Notes under the pieces: model-generated
The model's input: only the letters and a program-made list of their open reading frames with translations
Told to the model about the DNA's origin: nothing
The model's database searches: none
Source: Phycisphaerales bacterium UBA5793
GTDB taxonomy: Bacteria > Planctomycetota > Phycisphaerae > Phycisphaerales > UBA5793
Direction: 5' to 3'
Length of the DNA stretch: 64,000 bases
NCBI GenBank assembly: GCA_002418285.1
Contig: DIDT01000052.1
Location: 124,001-188,000, forward strand
In this document: positions 37,215 to 46,227 of the stretch, piece by piece
How positions within the stretch are numbered: position 1 is the stretch's first letter
How the letters are laid out: each line of letters starts with the position of its first letter
Position numbers and translations under genes: made by a program

Positions 37215-38116
37215 TGGCGGGCGCCTTCAGCATACTCCTGCTCATCGTGATTCCCGCGACCGCCCTCGTGGTCCTGGCGCTGCTCGGCTTTCTGGTTGGT
37301 CGCCGCTCACGCGTCCGGTCAGTCCAGACACCCTCCTGCGCTCATTGCCTCTACCCCGTGCGCGGCTTGACGACACTGTCTTGCCCTGAGTGCGGCTCGG
37401 ATCTGCGCGAAGTTGGAATCCTCACCCCCGCGATGCGACATCCCGTTTCTCCCTGGCTCGCGATATTGCTTTGGACCCTTGGGCTGCCGATCCCGGCGTT
37501 GGTGTTGACCGGTTTGCTCGCCTCGCTGGCCTTTCCCGTCCAGAATCAGTACCAGGAGAACTGGATCCTGAACCCCGTCACCGCAGTCGGCGTTGACCAC
37601 ATCGACGTCAGCGCCACATCGTCGAGGGTCTATTGGCCCGTTGGCTCCGCGGGCAAGATCGCCTCCCAGACCAGCAGCCAACCCGTTGACCGCATCGAGT
37701 TCTTGGTTTACTCAACCGCAAAGCCCGCCGGACCGCCAAGCGGCCGACTCATCGTCGATCTGGAACACGATTCGTGGTCAACGACGGAAGACCACCCCGA
37801 CCGCCCGCTCAGTGAGTTCGACTCGTCAGCAGCTTCGACCTGGCTCGCCGGAGCTGCCGACGAGCCCGCTCAGGTTCTGGCTCCTGCTCTCGTGGAAGTC
37901 GTGAACTCGATTCAGGACAGCGCGCTCGGCCGCGCGGCTGTCTCGACGACGATGACCGCGCCCACTCTCGGTGGCGTCATGACAGCCGCCCAAGGGGGAG
38001 CTTCATCCATGATGGGACCGGCGCCCGGCGCCACCATCGCCACGCTGGTCTTCTGGTTCGTCGCATGGCTCGCGGGCTGCTTCTACTTCTACCGTCGACA
38101 ATCCGCTCGATCCTGA
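37214..38116 (+). CDS. membrane protein with zinc ribbon after first TM segment
   Basis: A 300-residue protein whose GTG start overlaps the stop of the preceding gene (TAGTG), implying coupling. An N-terminal membrane segment (AFSILLLIVIPATALVVLALLG) is followed by a zinc ribbon (CAHCLYPVRGLTTLSCPECGSDL), a second segment, a beta-rich extracytoplasmic region and a last segment (ATLVFWFVAWLAGCFYFY). It shares the CxxC...CPECG element with the preceding protein, so the two are probably functional partners. Function unknown. Confidence 0.6.
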   Translation: MAGAFSILLLIVIPATALVVLALLGFLVGRRSRVRSVQTPSCAHCLYPVRGLTTLSCPECGSDLREVGILTPAMRHPVSPWLAILLWTLGLPIPALVLTGLLASLAFPVQNQYQENWILNPVTAVGVDHIDVSATSSRVYWPVGSAGKIASQTSSQPVDRIEFLVYSTAKPAGPPSGRLIVDLEHDSWSTTEDHPDRPLSEFDSSAASTWLAGAADEPAQVLAPALVEVVNSIQDSALGRAAVSTTMTAPTLGGVMTAAQGGASSMMGPAPGATIATLVFWFVAWLAGCFYFYRRQSARS

Positions 38117-38147
38117 TCCGCAACCCAAACCGACTATCATCCGCACG

Positions 38148-39074
38148 ATGGTCATCTCTCCAAAATCGCGACGCATTCGCATCACCGACGTCGGACCGCG
38201 CGACGGGTTGCAGAATGAAAAACAGCACGTTGCCACGGCTGACAAGATTGCGTTCATCAATACGCTCTCACGCAGTGGCGTCGCCGAGATCGAAGTTTCC
38301 AGTTTCGTCTCGCGCAAATGGGTGCCACAACTTGGCGATGCAGCCGAGGTCTTCGCCGGCATCGATCGTCACCCCGAAGTGGTCTACAGCGCGCTTGTCC
38401 CCAACCTCAAGGGACTTGCCGGCGCGATAAAGTGTGGTGTACCGAAGATCGCCGTGTTCACCGCCGCCTCTGAGACATTTGCCCTGCGCAACATCAATTC
38501 GAGTATCGCAGAGTCAATCGAGCGCTTCAAGCCCGTCATCGAGCAGGCCAGAGCTGAGTCGATCGCCGTGCGCGCATACATTTCGTGCGCTATCGCCTGC
38601 CCTTATGAAGGACCGATTGCCCCCAGCGGCGTCGCAAGCGTCGCTCGACAGTTGCTCGACCTCGGAGTCGATGAACTCGATCTGGGCGACACGATCGGCG
38701 TGGCCGTTCCGACCGACATCGACCGCCTCTACGATGCCATCGAGACCATTCTGCCTGCAGCGCAAACCACCCTGCATCTCCACGACACGCGCGGCGCCGC
38801 TCTGGCCTGCCTGCTCCACGCCATCGAACGGGGCGTCACTTCCTTCGACGCCTCGACCGGCGGCCTCGGCGGCTGCCCATACGCCCCCGGCGCTGCCGGC
38901 AACGTCGCAACAGAAGATGTGGTGTATTGTCTCGACCGCATGGGATTTGAGACTGGTACAGATCTCAACGCCCTGCTCGCCGCGGGAACCACGATCGAGC
39001 AGGCGCTGGGCAGGCGGCTCCCGGGCCGAGTGTTCCAGGCTGAGACATCGAGCCGATGCAATCCACCATCGTGA
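38148..39074 (+). CDS. mvaB: hydroxymethylglutaryl-CoA lyase
   Basis: A 308-residue HMG-CoA lyase, which splits 3-hydroxy-3-methylglutaryl-CoA into acetyl-CoA and acetoacetate in leucine breakdown. The metal- and substrate-site sequences ITDVGPRDGLQNEK (residues 12-25), EVSSFVSRKWVPQLGD, HLHDTRGAALA and the signature loop FDASTGGLGGCPYAPGAAGN with the catalytic cysteine are present. Related DRE-TIM lyases such as 2-isopropylmalate synthase lack the CPYAPGA loop. It overlaps murG by up to 19 bases. Confidence 0.92.
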   Translation: MVISPKSRRIRITDVGPRDGLQNEKQHVATADKIAFINTLSRSGVAEIEVSSFVSRKWVPQLGDAAEVFAGIDRHPEVVYSALVPNLKGLAGAIKCGVPKIAVFTAASETFALRNINSSIAESIERFKPVIEQARAESIAVRAYISCAIACPYEGPIAPSGVASVARQLLDLGVDELDLGDTIGVAVPTDIDRLYDAIETILPAAQTTLHLHDTRGAALACLLHAIERGVTSFDASTGGLGGCPYAPGAAGNVATEDVVYCLDRMGFETGTDLNALLAAGTTIEQALGRRLPGRVFQAETSSRCNPPS

Positions 39075-40234
39075 CCCGTCCCGATTCCACGCCCGAATCA
39101 TCGCCTCGCCAACCCGCGCCGCTGATCGTCTTTGCCGGCGGTGGTTCCGGCGGACACCTCTTTCCGGCATTGGCCATCGCCGAGCGATTGTCGGAGACCG
39201 TCCCGGACGCCCAGGCCCTCTTCCTCTGCTCCCAACGTCAGATTGATCGGAGCATCCTCGCCGACGCCGGTGTGAGTTTTGTGCCCCTTCCTGCCCAACC
39301 AGTGGCGCTGCGCCCCTTTCCGAGAGCTCCGCTGCGGTTTTGTTCGGGCTGGATGAAGTCTGTTCGGCAAACTCGCGCGGAACTCGAGGCTCGCTCCAGC
39401 GGTCCACGGCCGACTGCAGTTGCACTCCTCGGTGGATTCGTCGCAGCACCCGCCGCTCGGGCCGCTCAGAAGCTGGGGTTGCCAGCCGTCCTGGTCAATC
39501 TCGACGTCGCCCCCGGGAAGGCCAATCGCCTCATGGCCCGGTTTGCCCGCCGGATTATTTCTGCGGTTCCGTGTCCCGAGTTCCCCAGGTTCAGTCGCGA
39601 AGTGGTTGGGATGCCGATTCGCCGAGCAGCGATTGCGACGGATTCACCTGCGGCCTGCCGAACTAGACTGGGGTTGGATCCTGCGATGCAGACGCTGCTG
39701 GTCACCGGCGCCAGCCAGGGGGCCGGCACCTTCAATCGACTGCTGACCGATCTTGTCGCGACGAAGCCAGGCGCCTTCGACGGCTGGCAGATCCTGCATC
39801 TCGCCGGCGAGCTCGAATTCGAACAGGTTGAGAGGGCATACGGGAGTGCGAATGCAAGAGCCAGGGTACTGCCCTTCTGCACGGACATGGCCGCGGCCTG
39901 GGGTTCCGCCGATCTCGCCCTGTCTCGATGTGGTGCATCGAGCGTCGCCGAAGCCTTGGCAAACCGGGTTCCCACGCTTTTCTCACCATACCCGTGGCAT
40001 CGCGATCAACACCAGCGCCTCAACGTCATCGACCACGCAAACGCCGGGATCGCATGGATCGTGGACGATGCCATTAACCCGCAGGCGAATCTCGCCACCA
40101 TGGGAGTTCGGCTTCTCGATCTCATGGGGAACCGTTCAGCCCGTGAGTCGGTGCGCAAGCAACTGGCAGACACGCCCTGCCCTGATGCGGCACTGGCAAT
40201 TGCCACGCTTCTTTGCCACGCCGCACGAGGCTGA
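39056..40234 (+). CDS. murG: UDP-N-acetylglucosamine transferase MurG
   Basis: A 392-residue GT-B glycosyltransferase that converts lipid I to lipid II at the inner face of the membrane. The N-terminal glycine loop FAGGGSGGHLFPALAIAE (residues 25-42), TGASQGAGTFNRLL, LSRCGASSVAEALANRVP and PYPWHRDQHQRLN are the MurG signatures, with the usual histidine and glutamate. Some family positions differ (GASQGAGT where most have GGSQGAR). It overlaps mvaB; a GTG at 39071 giving a four-base overlap is an alternative start. It lies about 8 kb upstream of murE-murF-mraY. Confidence 0.92.
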   Translation: MQSTIVTRPDSTPESSPRQPAPLIVFAGGGSGGHLFPALAIAERLSETVPDAQALFLCSQRQIDRSILADAGVSFVPLPAQPVALRPFPRAPLRFCSGWMKSVRQTRAELEARSSGPRPTAVALLGGFVAAPAARAAQKLGLPAVLVNLDVAPGKANRLMARFARRIISAVPCPEFPRFSREVVGMPIRRAAIATDSPAACRTRLGLDPAMQTLLVTGASQGAGTFNRLLTDLVATKPGAFDGWQILHLAGELEFEQVERAYGSANARARVLPFCTDMAAAWGSADLALSRCGASSVAEALANRVPTLFSPYPWHRDQHQRLNVIDHANAGIAWIVDDAINPQANLATMGVRLLDLMGNRSARESVRKQLADTPCPDAALAIATLLCHAARG

Positions 40235-40315
40235 GCGGGGCGTCGGAACCGGAGATTCGGCGTTCGATGCCTGGGAATTTCGCAACCGAAGTTCCGCTTC
40301 TCACGTAGATTTGTC

Positions 40316-40349
40316 TTGACAAGGCCCGGAGTTTCGTTTAACCTTGTCA
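40316..40349 (+). promoter_or_regulatory. promoter with overlapping inverted repeat, pseudopilin 1
   Basis: TTGACA (40316-40321) is followed after 17 bases by TAACCT (40339-40344), a weak -10. TGACAAGG (40317-40324) and CCTTGTCA (40342-40349) form a perfect 8-base inverted repeat that covers both elements, a plausible operator. Confidence 0.45.
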
Positions 40350-40591
40350 TAGACAACTCGAACTGGCGCTGGCTGAGCATCTCCCTATTCATTCGCCTTT
40401 GATCGCACCGCCATCATTGATCGGGTTCCCCGATCTTTCCCCTCCAGCCCCGCCGACATCCTGTGTTGAGCCGCATCCTCCGACGACACAATCGTCGAAG
40501 CAGTGGCGTTTGGCGTGCGATTGGGCTTCGCTCATGCGCCATTCAACCGACTGCGGCAGAATCGGCTCAAAAACGCCTCCGGGACTCAAAG

Positions 40592-40610
40592 GCAGATCAC
40601 CGTGATCTGC
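40592..40610. promoter_or_regulatory. 19-base palindrome in pseudopilin 1 leader
   Basis: GCAGATCAC and GTGATCTGC are perfect inverted arms around a single C. There is no T run, so it is more likely a protein- or RNA-structure site than a terminator. Confidence 0.4.
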
Positions 40611-40746
40611 AATGGATAACGCAACGGCTCCGTGCCGTGCTTCCGAATTGACCGGCCCTTCCGGCTGATGGAGCACGGCTCAGCGCACGAGCGAGGCGGA
40701 ATGACGGAACGGATTTAGCCCCAACTACGACAAAGGAGGCTTGGGC

Positions 40747-41679
40747 ATGTCAAAGAATCGAAGATTCGGATTTACCTTGATTGAGCTGTTGGTGGTCATC
40801 GCGATCATCGCGTTGCTCATCGGCCTGCTCCTGCCGGCTCTGGCTCGTGCCCGACGCACCGCCCGCGCCATGCAGTGTGCATCGCAACAGCGCGACATCC
40901 AGAAAGGCATGGTCTTCTACGGAGACGCCCACAACGACTCCTACCCCGTGCCCGAGAAGATCAACCAGGCACACGCTCAGTCCACCTCAGGTTTCGGCCA
41001 CGGCAACAACTCCGTCGCCAACATCATGTCGGTGCTCATTTTCAACAAGCTGTTCGACCCCAAGTTCGCGTTTGATCCCGGTGAGGTCAACCCGAACATT
41101 CAGCCCAAAGTCGGCTACGACTTCACCACCGACAAGAACGACCCGGAAACCAAGGGTGTCTGGGACAACACGTTCCGCGGCAACTTCAGCGAAGATTTTG
41201 CCTCCACCCCCTGCAACATCTCCTACTCGATGATGCAGATCACCGGAAAGCGCCTTCGTCAGCAGTGGGTCGCCTCGAGCCTTGACGGCAACTACGCGGT
41301 TCTCAGCGACCGTGGCGTCCGCGACGGCAAGCACGGCGACGCGACGCTCGCCAGCCTCATCCACGGTACCAACCGCCGCTGGACGGGCAATGTTGCCTTC
41401 AACGACAACCACGTCGATCGCATAAGTGAGCGGTTTGAGAACGACAATCAGACCATCGACGGCCAGTCTGACATGATGTTCGTTCCCGAAGGCGTCTTCT
41501 ACTTCGACGCAAACGCCGGCGGCGGCAACCCCCCGGCCGGGCGACAGACGCCTGACAACATCTTCAAGCTCGATCAGACGAACGACGATCTGGACATCAA
41601 CATCGGCTTCTGGGTCGACCAGGAAGTCGTCACGCGATACCGCGTCCGTCAGATCTACGATCCGCTGGTGGAGCAATAA
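40747..41679 (+). CDS. prepilin-type (pseudopilin) secreted protein 1
   Basis: A 310-residue protein with a type IV prepilin signal: MSKNRRFGFTLIELLVVIAI, with cleavage expected between G8 and F9 and a glutamate at position 5 of the mature form. The hydrophobic helix is followed by an arginine-rich joint (LARARRTARAM) and a large soluble head. Near the C-terminus RRWTGNVAFNDNHVD corresponds to the H...DGH element common in planctomycete pseudopilins. It likely belongs to a type II secretion or pilus-like system; no assembly genes are in the window. AAAGGAGG precedes the ATG at 40747. Confidence 0.85.
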   Translation: MSKNRRFGFTLIELLVVIAIIALLIGLLLPALARARRTARAMQCASQQRDIQKGMVFYGDAHNDSYPVPEKINQAHAQSTSGFGHGNNSVANIMSVLIFNKLFDPKFAFDPGEVNPNIQPKVGYDFTTDKNDPETKGVWDNTFRGNFSEDFASTPCNISYSMMQITGKRLRQQWVASSLDGNYAVLSDRGVRDGKHGDATLASLIHGTNRRWTGNVAFNDNHVDRISERFENDNQTIDGQSDMMFVPEGVFYFDANAGGGNPPAGRQTPDNIFKLDQTNDDLDINIGFWVDQEVVTRYRVRQIYDPLVEQ

Positions 41680-41730
41680 GTCACCCCGGATGCCCCGTCG
41701 ATCCTGACGCGGCGACATCTCGAATGCCTC

Positions 41731-41771
41731 CGCAGGCCGAGTGGGCTCCCCACTCGGCCTGCGGGCCTTTT
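41731..41771 (+). terminator. intrinsic terminator after pseudopilin 1
   Basis: A perfect 15-base stem (41731-41745 with 41749-41763) with a 3-base loop is followed by GGCCTTTT. Confidence 0.88.
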
Positions 41772-41803
41772 CACCAGTTTGTCGCCTGTCGTCCGCTTTT
41801 TCC

Positions 41804-41831
41804 TTGACGCGTGCAACAGATTCGCTATATT
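41804..41831 (+). promoter_or_regulatory. sigma70-like promoter of pseudopilin 2
   Basis: TTGACG (41804-41809), 16-base spacer, TATATT (41826-41831). The transcript would have a leader of about 340 bases that opens with a hairpin (GTGAGG...CCTCAC around GGGT...ACCC, about 41841-41876). Confidence 0.6.
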
Positions 41832-42181
41832 TTACGTACAGTGAGGGGAGTTGGGTGTACATACCCATTCCTCACGACGGGCCAGAAGGATCAGCCACAT
41901 CCGCATTTATTCTTCTTTATTCCCAGGGACTGATACTCGCCCTTCCCTGACCCTCCCCGTCGACAATTTGACCGCTTCCCGTGCACGGCGCGTCGCGCCC
42001 AATCTGTGATCGGTATCGTTCGATCTCAGATCGCGCTCCGCTCAGGATGCATGCGAAGTCTTGGCCCCAAAACGGTCGCCCAATTCGATTGGTGTTTTCA
42101 GATAGGCCGGATGGTCCGGCAGATCTTGGTTCACGCATTGGCTTTGGATTCCATCCATACCATCATTCAAAGGAGCAAGCC

Positions 42182-43102
42182 ATGCATCGTGTTTCCCGTT
42201 TGAGAGGGTTTACCCTCATCGAGCTGCTGGTGGTCATCGCCATCATCGCTCTGCTCATCGGCATCCTCTTGCCTGCACTCGCCCGTGCCCGCAACAATGC
42301 CAAGACCCTGGTCTGTTCGACTCGTGTCAACCAGGTTCACAAGGGCATGATCCTGTTCGCCAACGACTTCGGCGGCACGTATCCCAAGCCCACGAGGATC
42401 AGCCTGACCACGGCCAACGCCAACACTCAGGCCCAGACCGGCAACTCGTCGGCCAACTTCTACTCGTTCATGATCTTCAACACGTACTACTCTCCCGAAG
42501 TCGTGACCTGCCCCGGCGATTCGAGCTCGAATCTCCAGATCAAGACCGACTACCGATACGGTACCCAGGATGATCCGGGTTGGAATGACCAGTGGCTGTG
42601 GGATCCGGCATTCAGCTGCGATATCTCCACGACCAACCGCATCTCCAACGCCAGCTATGCGACGCTCGCTCCCGCGGGCAGCCGCTACAACTCCGAGTGG
42701 GCCGACAGCCTGAACGCAAACTACGCCGTTGTCTCTGACCGCGGCCCGCGCGATGGCATCCCGGAGAAGAAGAGCCCGACTTACCTCTTCCACGGTGCAC
42801 GCACGACCTGGACCGGCAATGTCGGCTACAACGACGGTCACGTCTCCAACACGCAGGAGCAGACCGGCCTCGATGCCAATGGCCAGCCCGGCCAGACGGA
42901 AGACGGCACGTTCAAGGCCTTTGCACCCCCAGGGGTCACCTACCGCAACACGACCGTCCAGAAGGATTTGCTTGACAACCTCTTCAAGCAGCAGGACCCC
43001 ATCATCAGCACCGGTGGTGGCAAGGACATCTGGCTTTGCATGTGGGGAACTTCCGCCGAGAACACCACCAGCCCGACGCAGTACTGGGATCCCATCAACT
43101 GA
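42182..43102 (+). CDS. prepilin-type (pseudopilin) secreted protein 2
   Basis: A 306-residue paralogue of the preceding pseudopilin. The prepilin signal is MHRVSRLRGFTLIELLVVIA with cleavage between G9 and F10. The head domain keeps the same order of features, including HGARTTWTGNVGYNDGHVS near the C-terminus. AAAGGAG precedes the start. Separate promoters and terminators show that the two genes are expressed independently, so they may be used under different conditions or form different subunits. Confidence 0.85.
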   Translation: MHRVSRLRGFTLIELLVVIAIIALLIGILLPALARARNNAKTLVCSTRVNQVHKGMILFANDFGGTYPKPTRISLTTANANTQAQTGNSSANFYSFMIFNTYYSPEVVTCPGDSSSNLQIKTDYRYGTQDDPGWNDQWLWDPAFSCDISTTNRISNASYATLAPAGSRYNSEWADSLNANYAVVSDRGPRDGIPEKKSPTYLFHGARTTWTGNVGYNDGHVSNTQEQTGLDANGQPGQTEDGTFKAFAPPGVTYRNTTVQKDLLDNLFKQQDPIISTGGGKDIWLCMWGTSAENTTSPTQYWDPIN

Positions 43103-43165
43103 TTCAGTTGATCTCCCGACCGACTTCCAGTCCAATCTGACTGGAACTCAGCGGAACCAGAACGC

Positions 43166-43203
43166 AGGCCCGGCGACCATGTCGCCGGGCCTGTTCTTTT
43201 TTT
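43166..43203 (+). terminator. intrinsic terminator after pseudopilin 2
   Basis: AGGCCCGGCGAC (43166-43177) pairs with GTCGCCGGGCCT (43181-43192) around CAT, followed by GTTC and seven T. Confidence 0.92.
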
Positions 43204-43302
43204 ACCGCCGGCCCTTTGCCTTCAGTCTCGTGGGTTGCGCGCTACGATTGCATTCTGTCCAGCATCCAACCCGTCAAGCCGAACCTGCGGATCAGTATTC
43301 CA

Positions 43303-44286
43303 ATGGCAAACGACCCAAACCGTCCGCCTTTCGAGCAGCCGCTTCTGGCGCTGGAAGCCGAGATTGAGCGACTGCAGAACGACGCCCAACTGGGCGCTGC
43401 GGACGAAAAACGACTTGAGGCTCTGCGGCAGGAACACCAGGACACGCTTTCAGCGATCTATGCCTCTCTTGAGCCGTGGGATATCGTCAGCCGAGTCGCG
43501 AGAAATCCCAAGCGTCCCCAGTCGACCGACTACTTGCGCCGCATCTGTTCGGACTTTTGCCAGTTGCACGGGGATCGCCACTATGGCGATGATCCTGCCA
43601 TTCTCACCGGCTTTGCCCGCATCGGCAAGTTCAAAGTCATGGTTGTCGCCCATCGCAAGGGCCGAGACACCAGCGAGCGCATGCTCTGCAACTTCGGCTG
43701 CGCCCATCCGGAGGGCTACCGCAAAGCACTGAAGAACATGCAGTTGGCCGAGAAGTTTGGCCTGCCCGTCGTCACACTCGTCGATACACCCGGCGCCTAT
43801 CCCGGGCTCGGCGCCGAAGAACGGGGTCAGGCCGAAGCAATCGCCGTCAACCTTCGCGAAATGAGCCGCTTGCGCACCCCCATCGTGAGCGTGATCATCG
43901 GTGAGGGTGGCTCTGGCGGCGCGCTGGGAATCGCCGTGGCGGATCGGGTCGGAATGATGCGCTACTCGTGGTACTCGGTCATCAGCCCCGAAGGCTGCGC
44001 GGCGATCCTCTGGAAACAGGCTCGACCCGACACCAACTCCGCCGCAGCCCATCAGTTGCATCTGACAGCCGAACAGAATCTGAAATTGGGGACAATCGAC
44101 GAGATCGTGGAAGAACCCGTCGGCGGCGCCCATCGCGATCACGAGGCCGCGGCAGACATGCTCCAGCGCTGGATCATTGACAAGATCAGCGATCTCCGAC
44201 GCTTCAAGATAGACAATCTCATCCGTCGTCGGTACGAGCGTCTCCGGCAGATGGGCTCTCTTGAGGAGGCTGGCGCGGTCGGCTGA
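43303..44286 (+). CDS. accA: acetyl-CoA carboxylase carboxyltransferase subunit alpha
   Basis: AccA forms, with AccD, the carboxyltransferase that makes malonyl-CoA for fatty acid synthesis. The 327-residue chain has the N-terminal helical region, RPQSTDYLRRICSDFCQLHGDRHYGDDPAI, VDTPGAYPGLGAEERGQAEAIA, IGEGGSGGALGIAVADRV and YSVISPEGCAAILWK, all typical. The start at 43303 (MANDPNRPPFEQPLLALEAEI) agrees with the family; upstream in-frame codons fall in the preceding terminator region. accD is not nearby. Confidence 0.96.
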   Translation: MANDPNRPPFEQPLLALEAEIERLQNDAQLGAADEKRLEALRQEHQDTLSAIYASLEPWDIVSRVARNPKRPQSTDYLRRICSDFCQLHGDRHYGDDPAILTGFARIGKFKVMVVAHRKGRDTSERMLCNFGCAHPEGYRKALKNMQLAEKFGLPVVTLVDTPGAYPGLGAEERGQAEAIAVNLREMSRLRTPIVSVIIGEGGSGGALGIAVADRVGMMRYSWYSVISPEGCAAILWKQARPDTNSAAAHQLHLTAEQNLKLGTIDEIVEEPVGGAHRDHEAAADMLQRWIIDKISDLRRFKIDNLIRRRYERLRQMGSLEEAGAVG

Positions 44287-44423
44287 CGAAGCTCGCCGCC
44301 GCGGCGTCCCGGGAAGTTTGACCCCCTATTCGGCTGTGTCTATTCTTTGCGGCCTCCGCCCCGCCGGGGCCGCAATCCGACCCCCTTTTTCCACAAAAAC
44401 AGTGGTTTTCCACCGCCTGGAGA

Positions 44424-45323
44424 ATGGCAACCGTGGCCAAGAAACCGACCACCCGGAAGAAGAAGCCTCAGATTTCCGCTCGGAAGTCCAGAGCCACCCG
44501 GGCCTCTTCGAGTTCGGCAAAGCCCGGTAGCGCCAAGAAGTCCAAGTCCACCTCAAAGAAGAAAACCAAATCCGCGGTGCCCACGAAGGCCACGGCCCCT
44601 GGGAAGCGTGCAAAAACTCCCGCGAACAAGAAGACCGTAAGCAAGAAGAAGACTTCGAGTTCAAAAGCTGCGCGGCCTGCAAAGAAGACGACCCGGAAGC
44701 CAACCAGGAAAAAGGTCGTCACGACCAAGGCCGCAGGATCCAAGGGCAAGACCGCCAAAGCCCGCGGCACAAACACCCCACGCGCCGCGACGGCTGGAGC
44801 CACCAGCAAAAAGAAAACTGAGGCCAAGTCTCACTCCAGCAAATCGCCCTCGACACTCACAACACCCGAGCGCAAGCCAGGAATGCTGGATCCGACTCCA
44901 GCCCATCCCAATGACGCAGCCAACGCACGCAGCACGCCCGCACGGCTTACGCGCAAGCAACTCAATCACTTCCGCGACCTGTTGCTCAAACGCCGCGCCG
45001 AGCTCATCGGCGACGTTCAGGCGATGGAGTCAGGAGCCCTGCGAGGCGGTGGCTCCGGCGATTCGGGTCACGCACCCATGCACATGGCAGATGCTGGATC
45101 CGACACCTTTGATCAGGAATTCGCCCTCCAGTTGGCCGCAACCGAGCGCGAGCTTCTTGAAGAAATCGATCAGTCGCTCGAGAACATCAGAAACGGCACC
45201 TACGGCTTGTGTGAAGTAACCGGAAAGCCCATCAGCCTGCCGCGCCTCGAAGCCAAGCCTTGGGCCAAAGTCTGCATCGAAGTCGCACGCGAGCGTGATC
45301 GATTCCATCGCTTTCGCCACTGA
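44424..45323 (+). CDS. histone-H1-like tail fused to a degenerate DksA/TraR-type domain
   Basis: A 299-residue protein. Residues 1-150 are a lysine-, alanine-, serine- and threonine-rich low-complexity tail (for example KKKTSSSKAARPAKKTTRKP) like bacterial histone-H1-like DNA-binding tails. Residues 170-299 follow the DksA/TraR family: a coiled-coil hairpin, then YGLCEVTGKPISLPRLEAKPWAKVCIE. The four-cysteine zinc site is half lost: C263 and C284 remain, while the second cysteine of each pair is T266 and V287. It may bind DNA and RNA polymerase without zinc; this is inference. Confidence 0.8.
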   Translation: MATVAKKPTTRKKKPQISARKSRATRASSSSAKPGSAKKSKSTSKKKTKSAVPTKATAPGKRAKTPANKKTVSKKKTSSSKAARPAKKTTRKPTRKKVVTTKAAGSKGKTAKARGTNTPRAATAGATSKKKTEAKSHSSKSPSTLTTPERKPGMLDPTPAHPNDAANARSTPARLTRKQLNHFRDLLLKRRAELIGDVQAMESGALRGGGSGDSGHAPMHMADAGSDTFDQEFALQLAATERELLEEIDQSLENIRNGTYGLCEVTGKPISLPRLEAKPWAKVCIEVARERDRFHRFRH

Positions 45324-45416
45324 TCCGACATCCGCAGGCATGCGACACAGGCGACGATTTTCCGACCCTCGATCGTTGCCGGTTCACCTTCGCCTCCGTC
45401 CCTACCATTGGTTCCA

Positions 45417-46145
45417 ATGACGACTCCGAACCGTCGCGAACACGCCACAATGGCTCCCCGATCTCAAAGACTCCTCGCCGGTCGTTCGCTGGTGTGCTGG
45501 ATGGCCCTGTTCATTGTGATCGCGCTGGGGTTGTCAGCCGACCTGGCATCCAAGCAGGCTGCATTCGCGCTGATCGGAGAAGCGCCAGTGCTGCTCGATC
45601 GCGACGTGATCCTCGCGGATCCACAGTGGAACCCGCCTCCCGACGCCCACCGCGTCGCAATCCAAGGCGTTCTCGACCTCCACCTCGTGCTCAATCGAGG
45701 CGCGGTCTTCGGAATCGGCCCGGGACAACGGGCTTTTTTTGTCGTGTTCACGATTCTGGCGGTCGCCGTAGGAATCTACGCATTCGCCTTTCGCACCCGC
45801 ATCGGAGACTGGCTCGCACACATCGCAATCGGCTGCATCCTAGCCGGAGCAGGCGGCAACCTGTTTGACCGCATCATGTTCGGCGCGGTCCGCGACTTTC
45901 TCAAGATCTTCCCCGATACACACCTGCCGCTGGGCTGGCGGTGGCCAGGAGGTAACTCGGAGGTCTTCCCTTGGGTGTTCAATATCGCCGATGTGCTGCT
46001 GCTCACCGGCATCGCTCTGCTGATGCTGAGGATGAATCGCAAGTCGGAGTCAAAACCGCAGCGTCAATGCGATCCGGTCCCCGCTTCAGCCGCGGCCACA
46101 GCCCCGTCAAGTACGCAACCGAACCAACCGATTGACCCAACGTAG
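45417..46145 (+). CDS. lspA: lipoprotein signal peptidase (SPase II)
   Basis: A 242-residue membrane aspartyl peptidase that removes signal peptides from prolipoproteins. The two catalytic aspartates are in AGGNLFDRIMFGAVRDFL and FNIADVLLLTGIALL, and LNRGAVFGIGPGQR is the family's NxGAxFG motif. The protein is longer than the usual about 160 residues because of an extra N-terminal loop (VILADPQWNPPPDAHRVA) and a low-complexity tail. It serves the several lipoproteins seen in this window. Start 45417 is preferred but 45450 is possible; neither has a clear ribosome binding site. Confidence 0.88.
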   Translation: MTTPNRREHATMAPRSQRLLAGRSLVCWMALFIVIALGLSADLASKQAAFALIGEAPVLLDRDVILADPQWNPPPDAHRVAIQGVLDLHLVLNRGAVFGIGPGQRAFFVVFTILAVAVGIYAFAFRTRIGDWLAHIAIGCILAGAGGNLFDRIMFGAVRDFLKIFPDTHLPLGWRWPGGNSEVFPWVFNIADVLLLTGIALLMLRMNRKSESKPQRQCDPVPASAAATAPSSTQPNQPIDPT

Positions 46146-46167
46146 AACCGGAATAGGCTTGAGAGTT

Positions 46168-46227
46168 ATGATGAACCGCACCGCCACCACGACTTGGACG
46201 ACGACCGCCACTACGACGCGGCCGTAA
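46168..46227 (+). CDS. threonine-rich leader peptide of thrS attenuator
   Basis: A 19-codon open reading frame 143 bases upstream of thrS encodes MMNRTATTTWTTTATTTRP, ten of whose residues are threonine. Such density is not chance at this site: it is what a ribosome-stalling leader peptide for threonine limitation looks like, comparable to the Thr/Ile-rich leader of the E. coli thr operon. GAG lies a few bases before the first ATG. A possible promoter is TTGACC (46132-46137), 16-base spacer, TAGGCT (46154-46159), which would put transcription start only a few bases before the ATG. The stop codon overlaps the antiterminator arm described next. Confidence 0.8.
   Translation: MMNRTATTTWTTTATTTRP

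Larger units (their letters stand above)
40235..40746. other. upstream region and long leader of first pseudopilin gene
   Basis: About 510 bases with no gene. It contains a promoter-like element near 40316, an inverted repeat overlapping it, and a perfect 19-base palindrome at 40592-40610. The predicted leader would be about 400 bases. Confidence 0.5.

Noticed and set aside
40592..40610. Terminator at the 19-base palindrome
   Set aside because: No loop of useful size and no T run.
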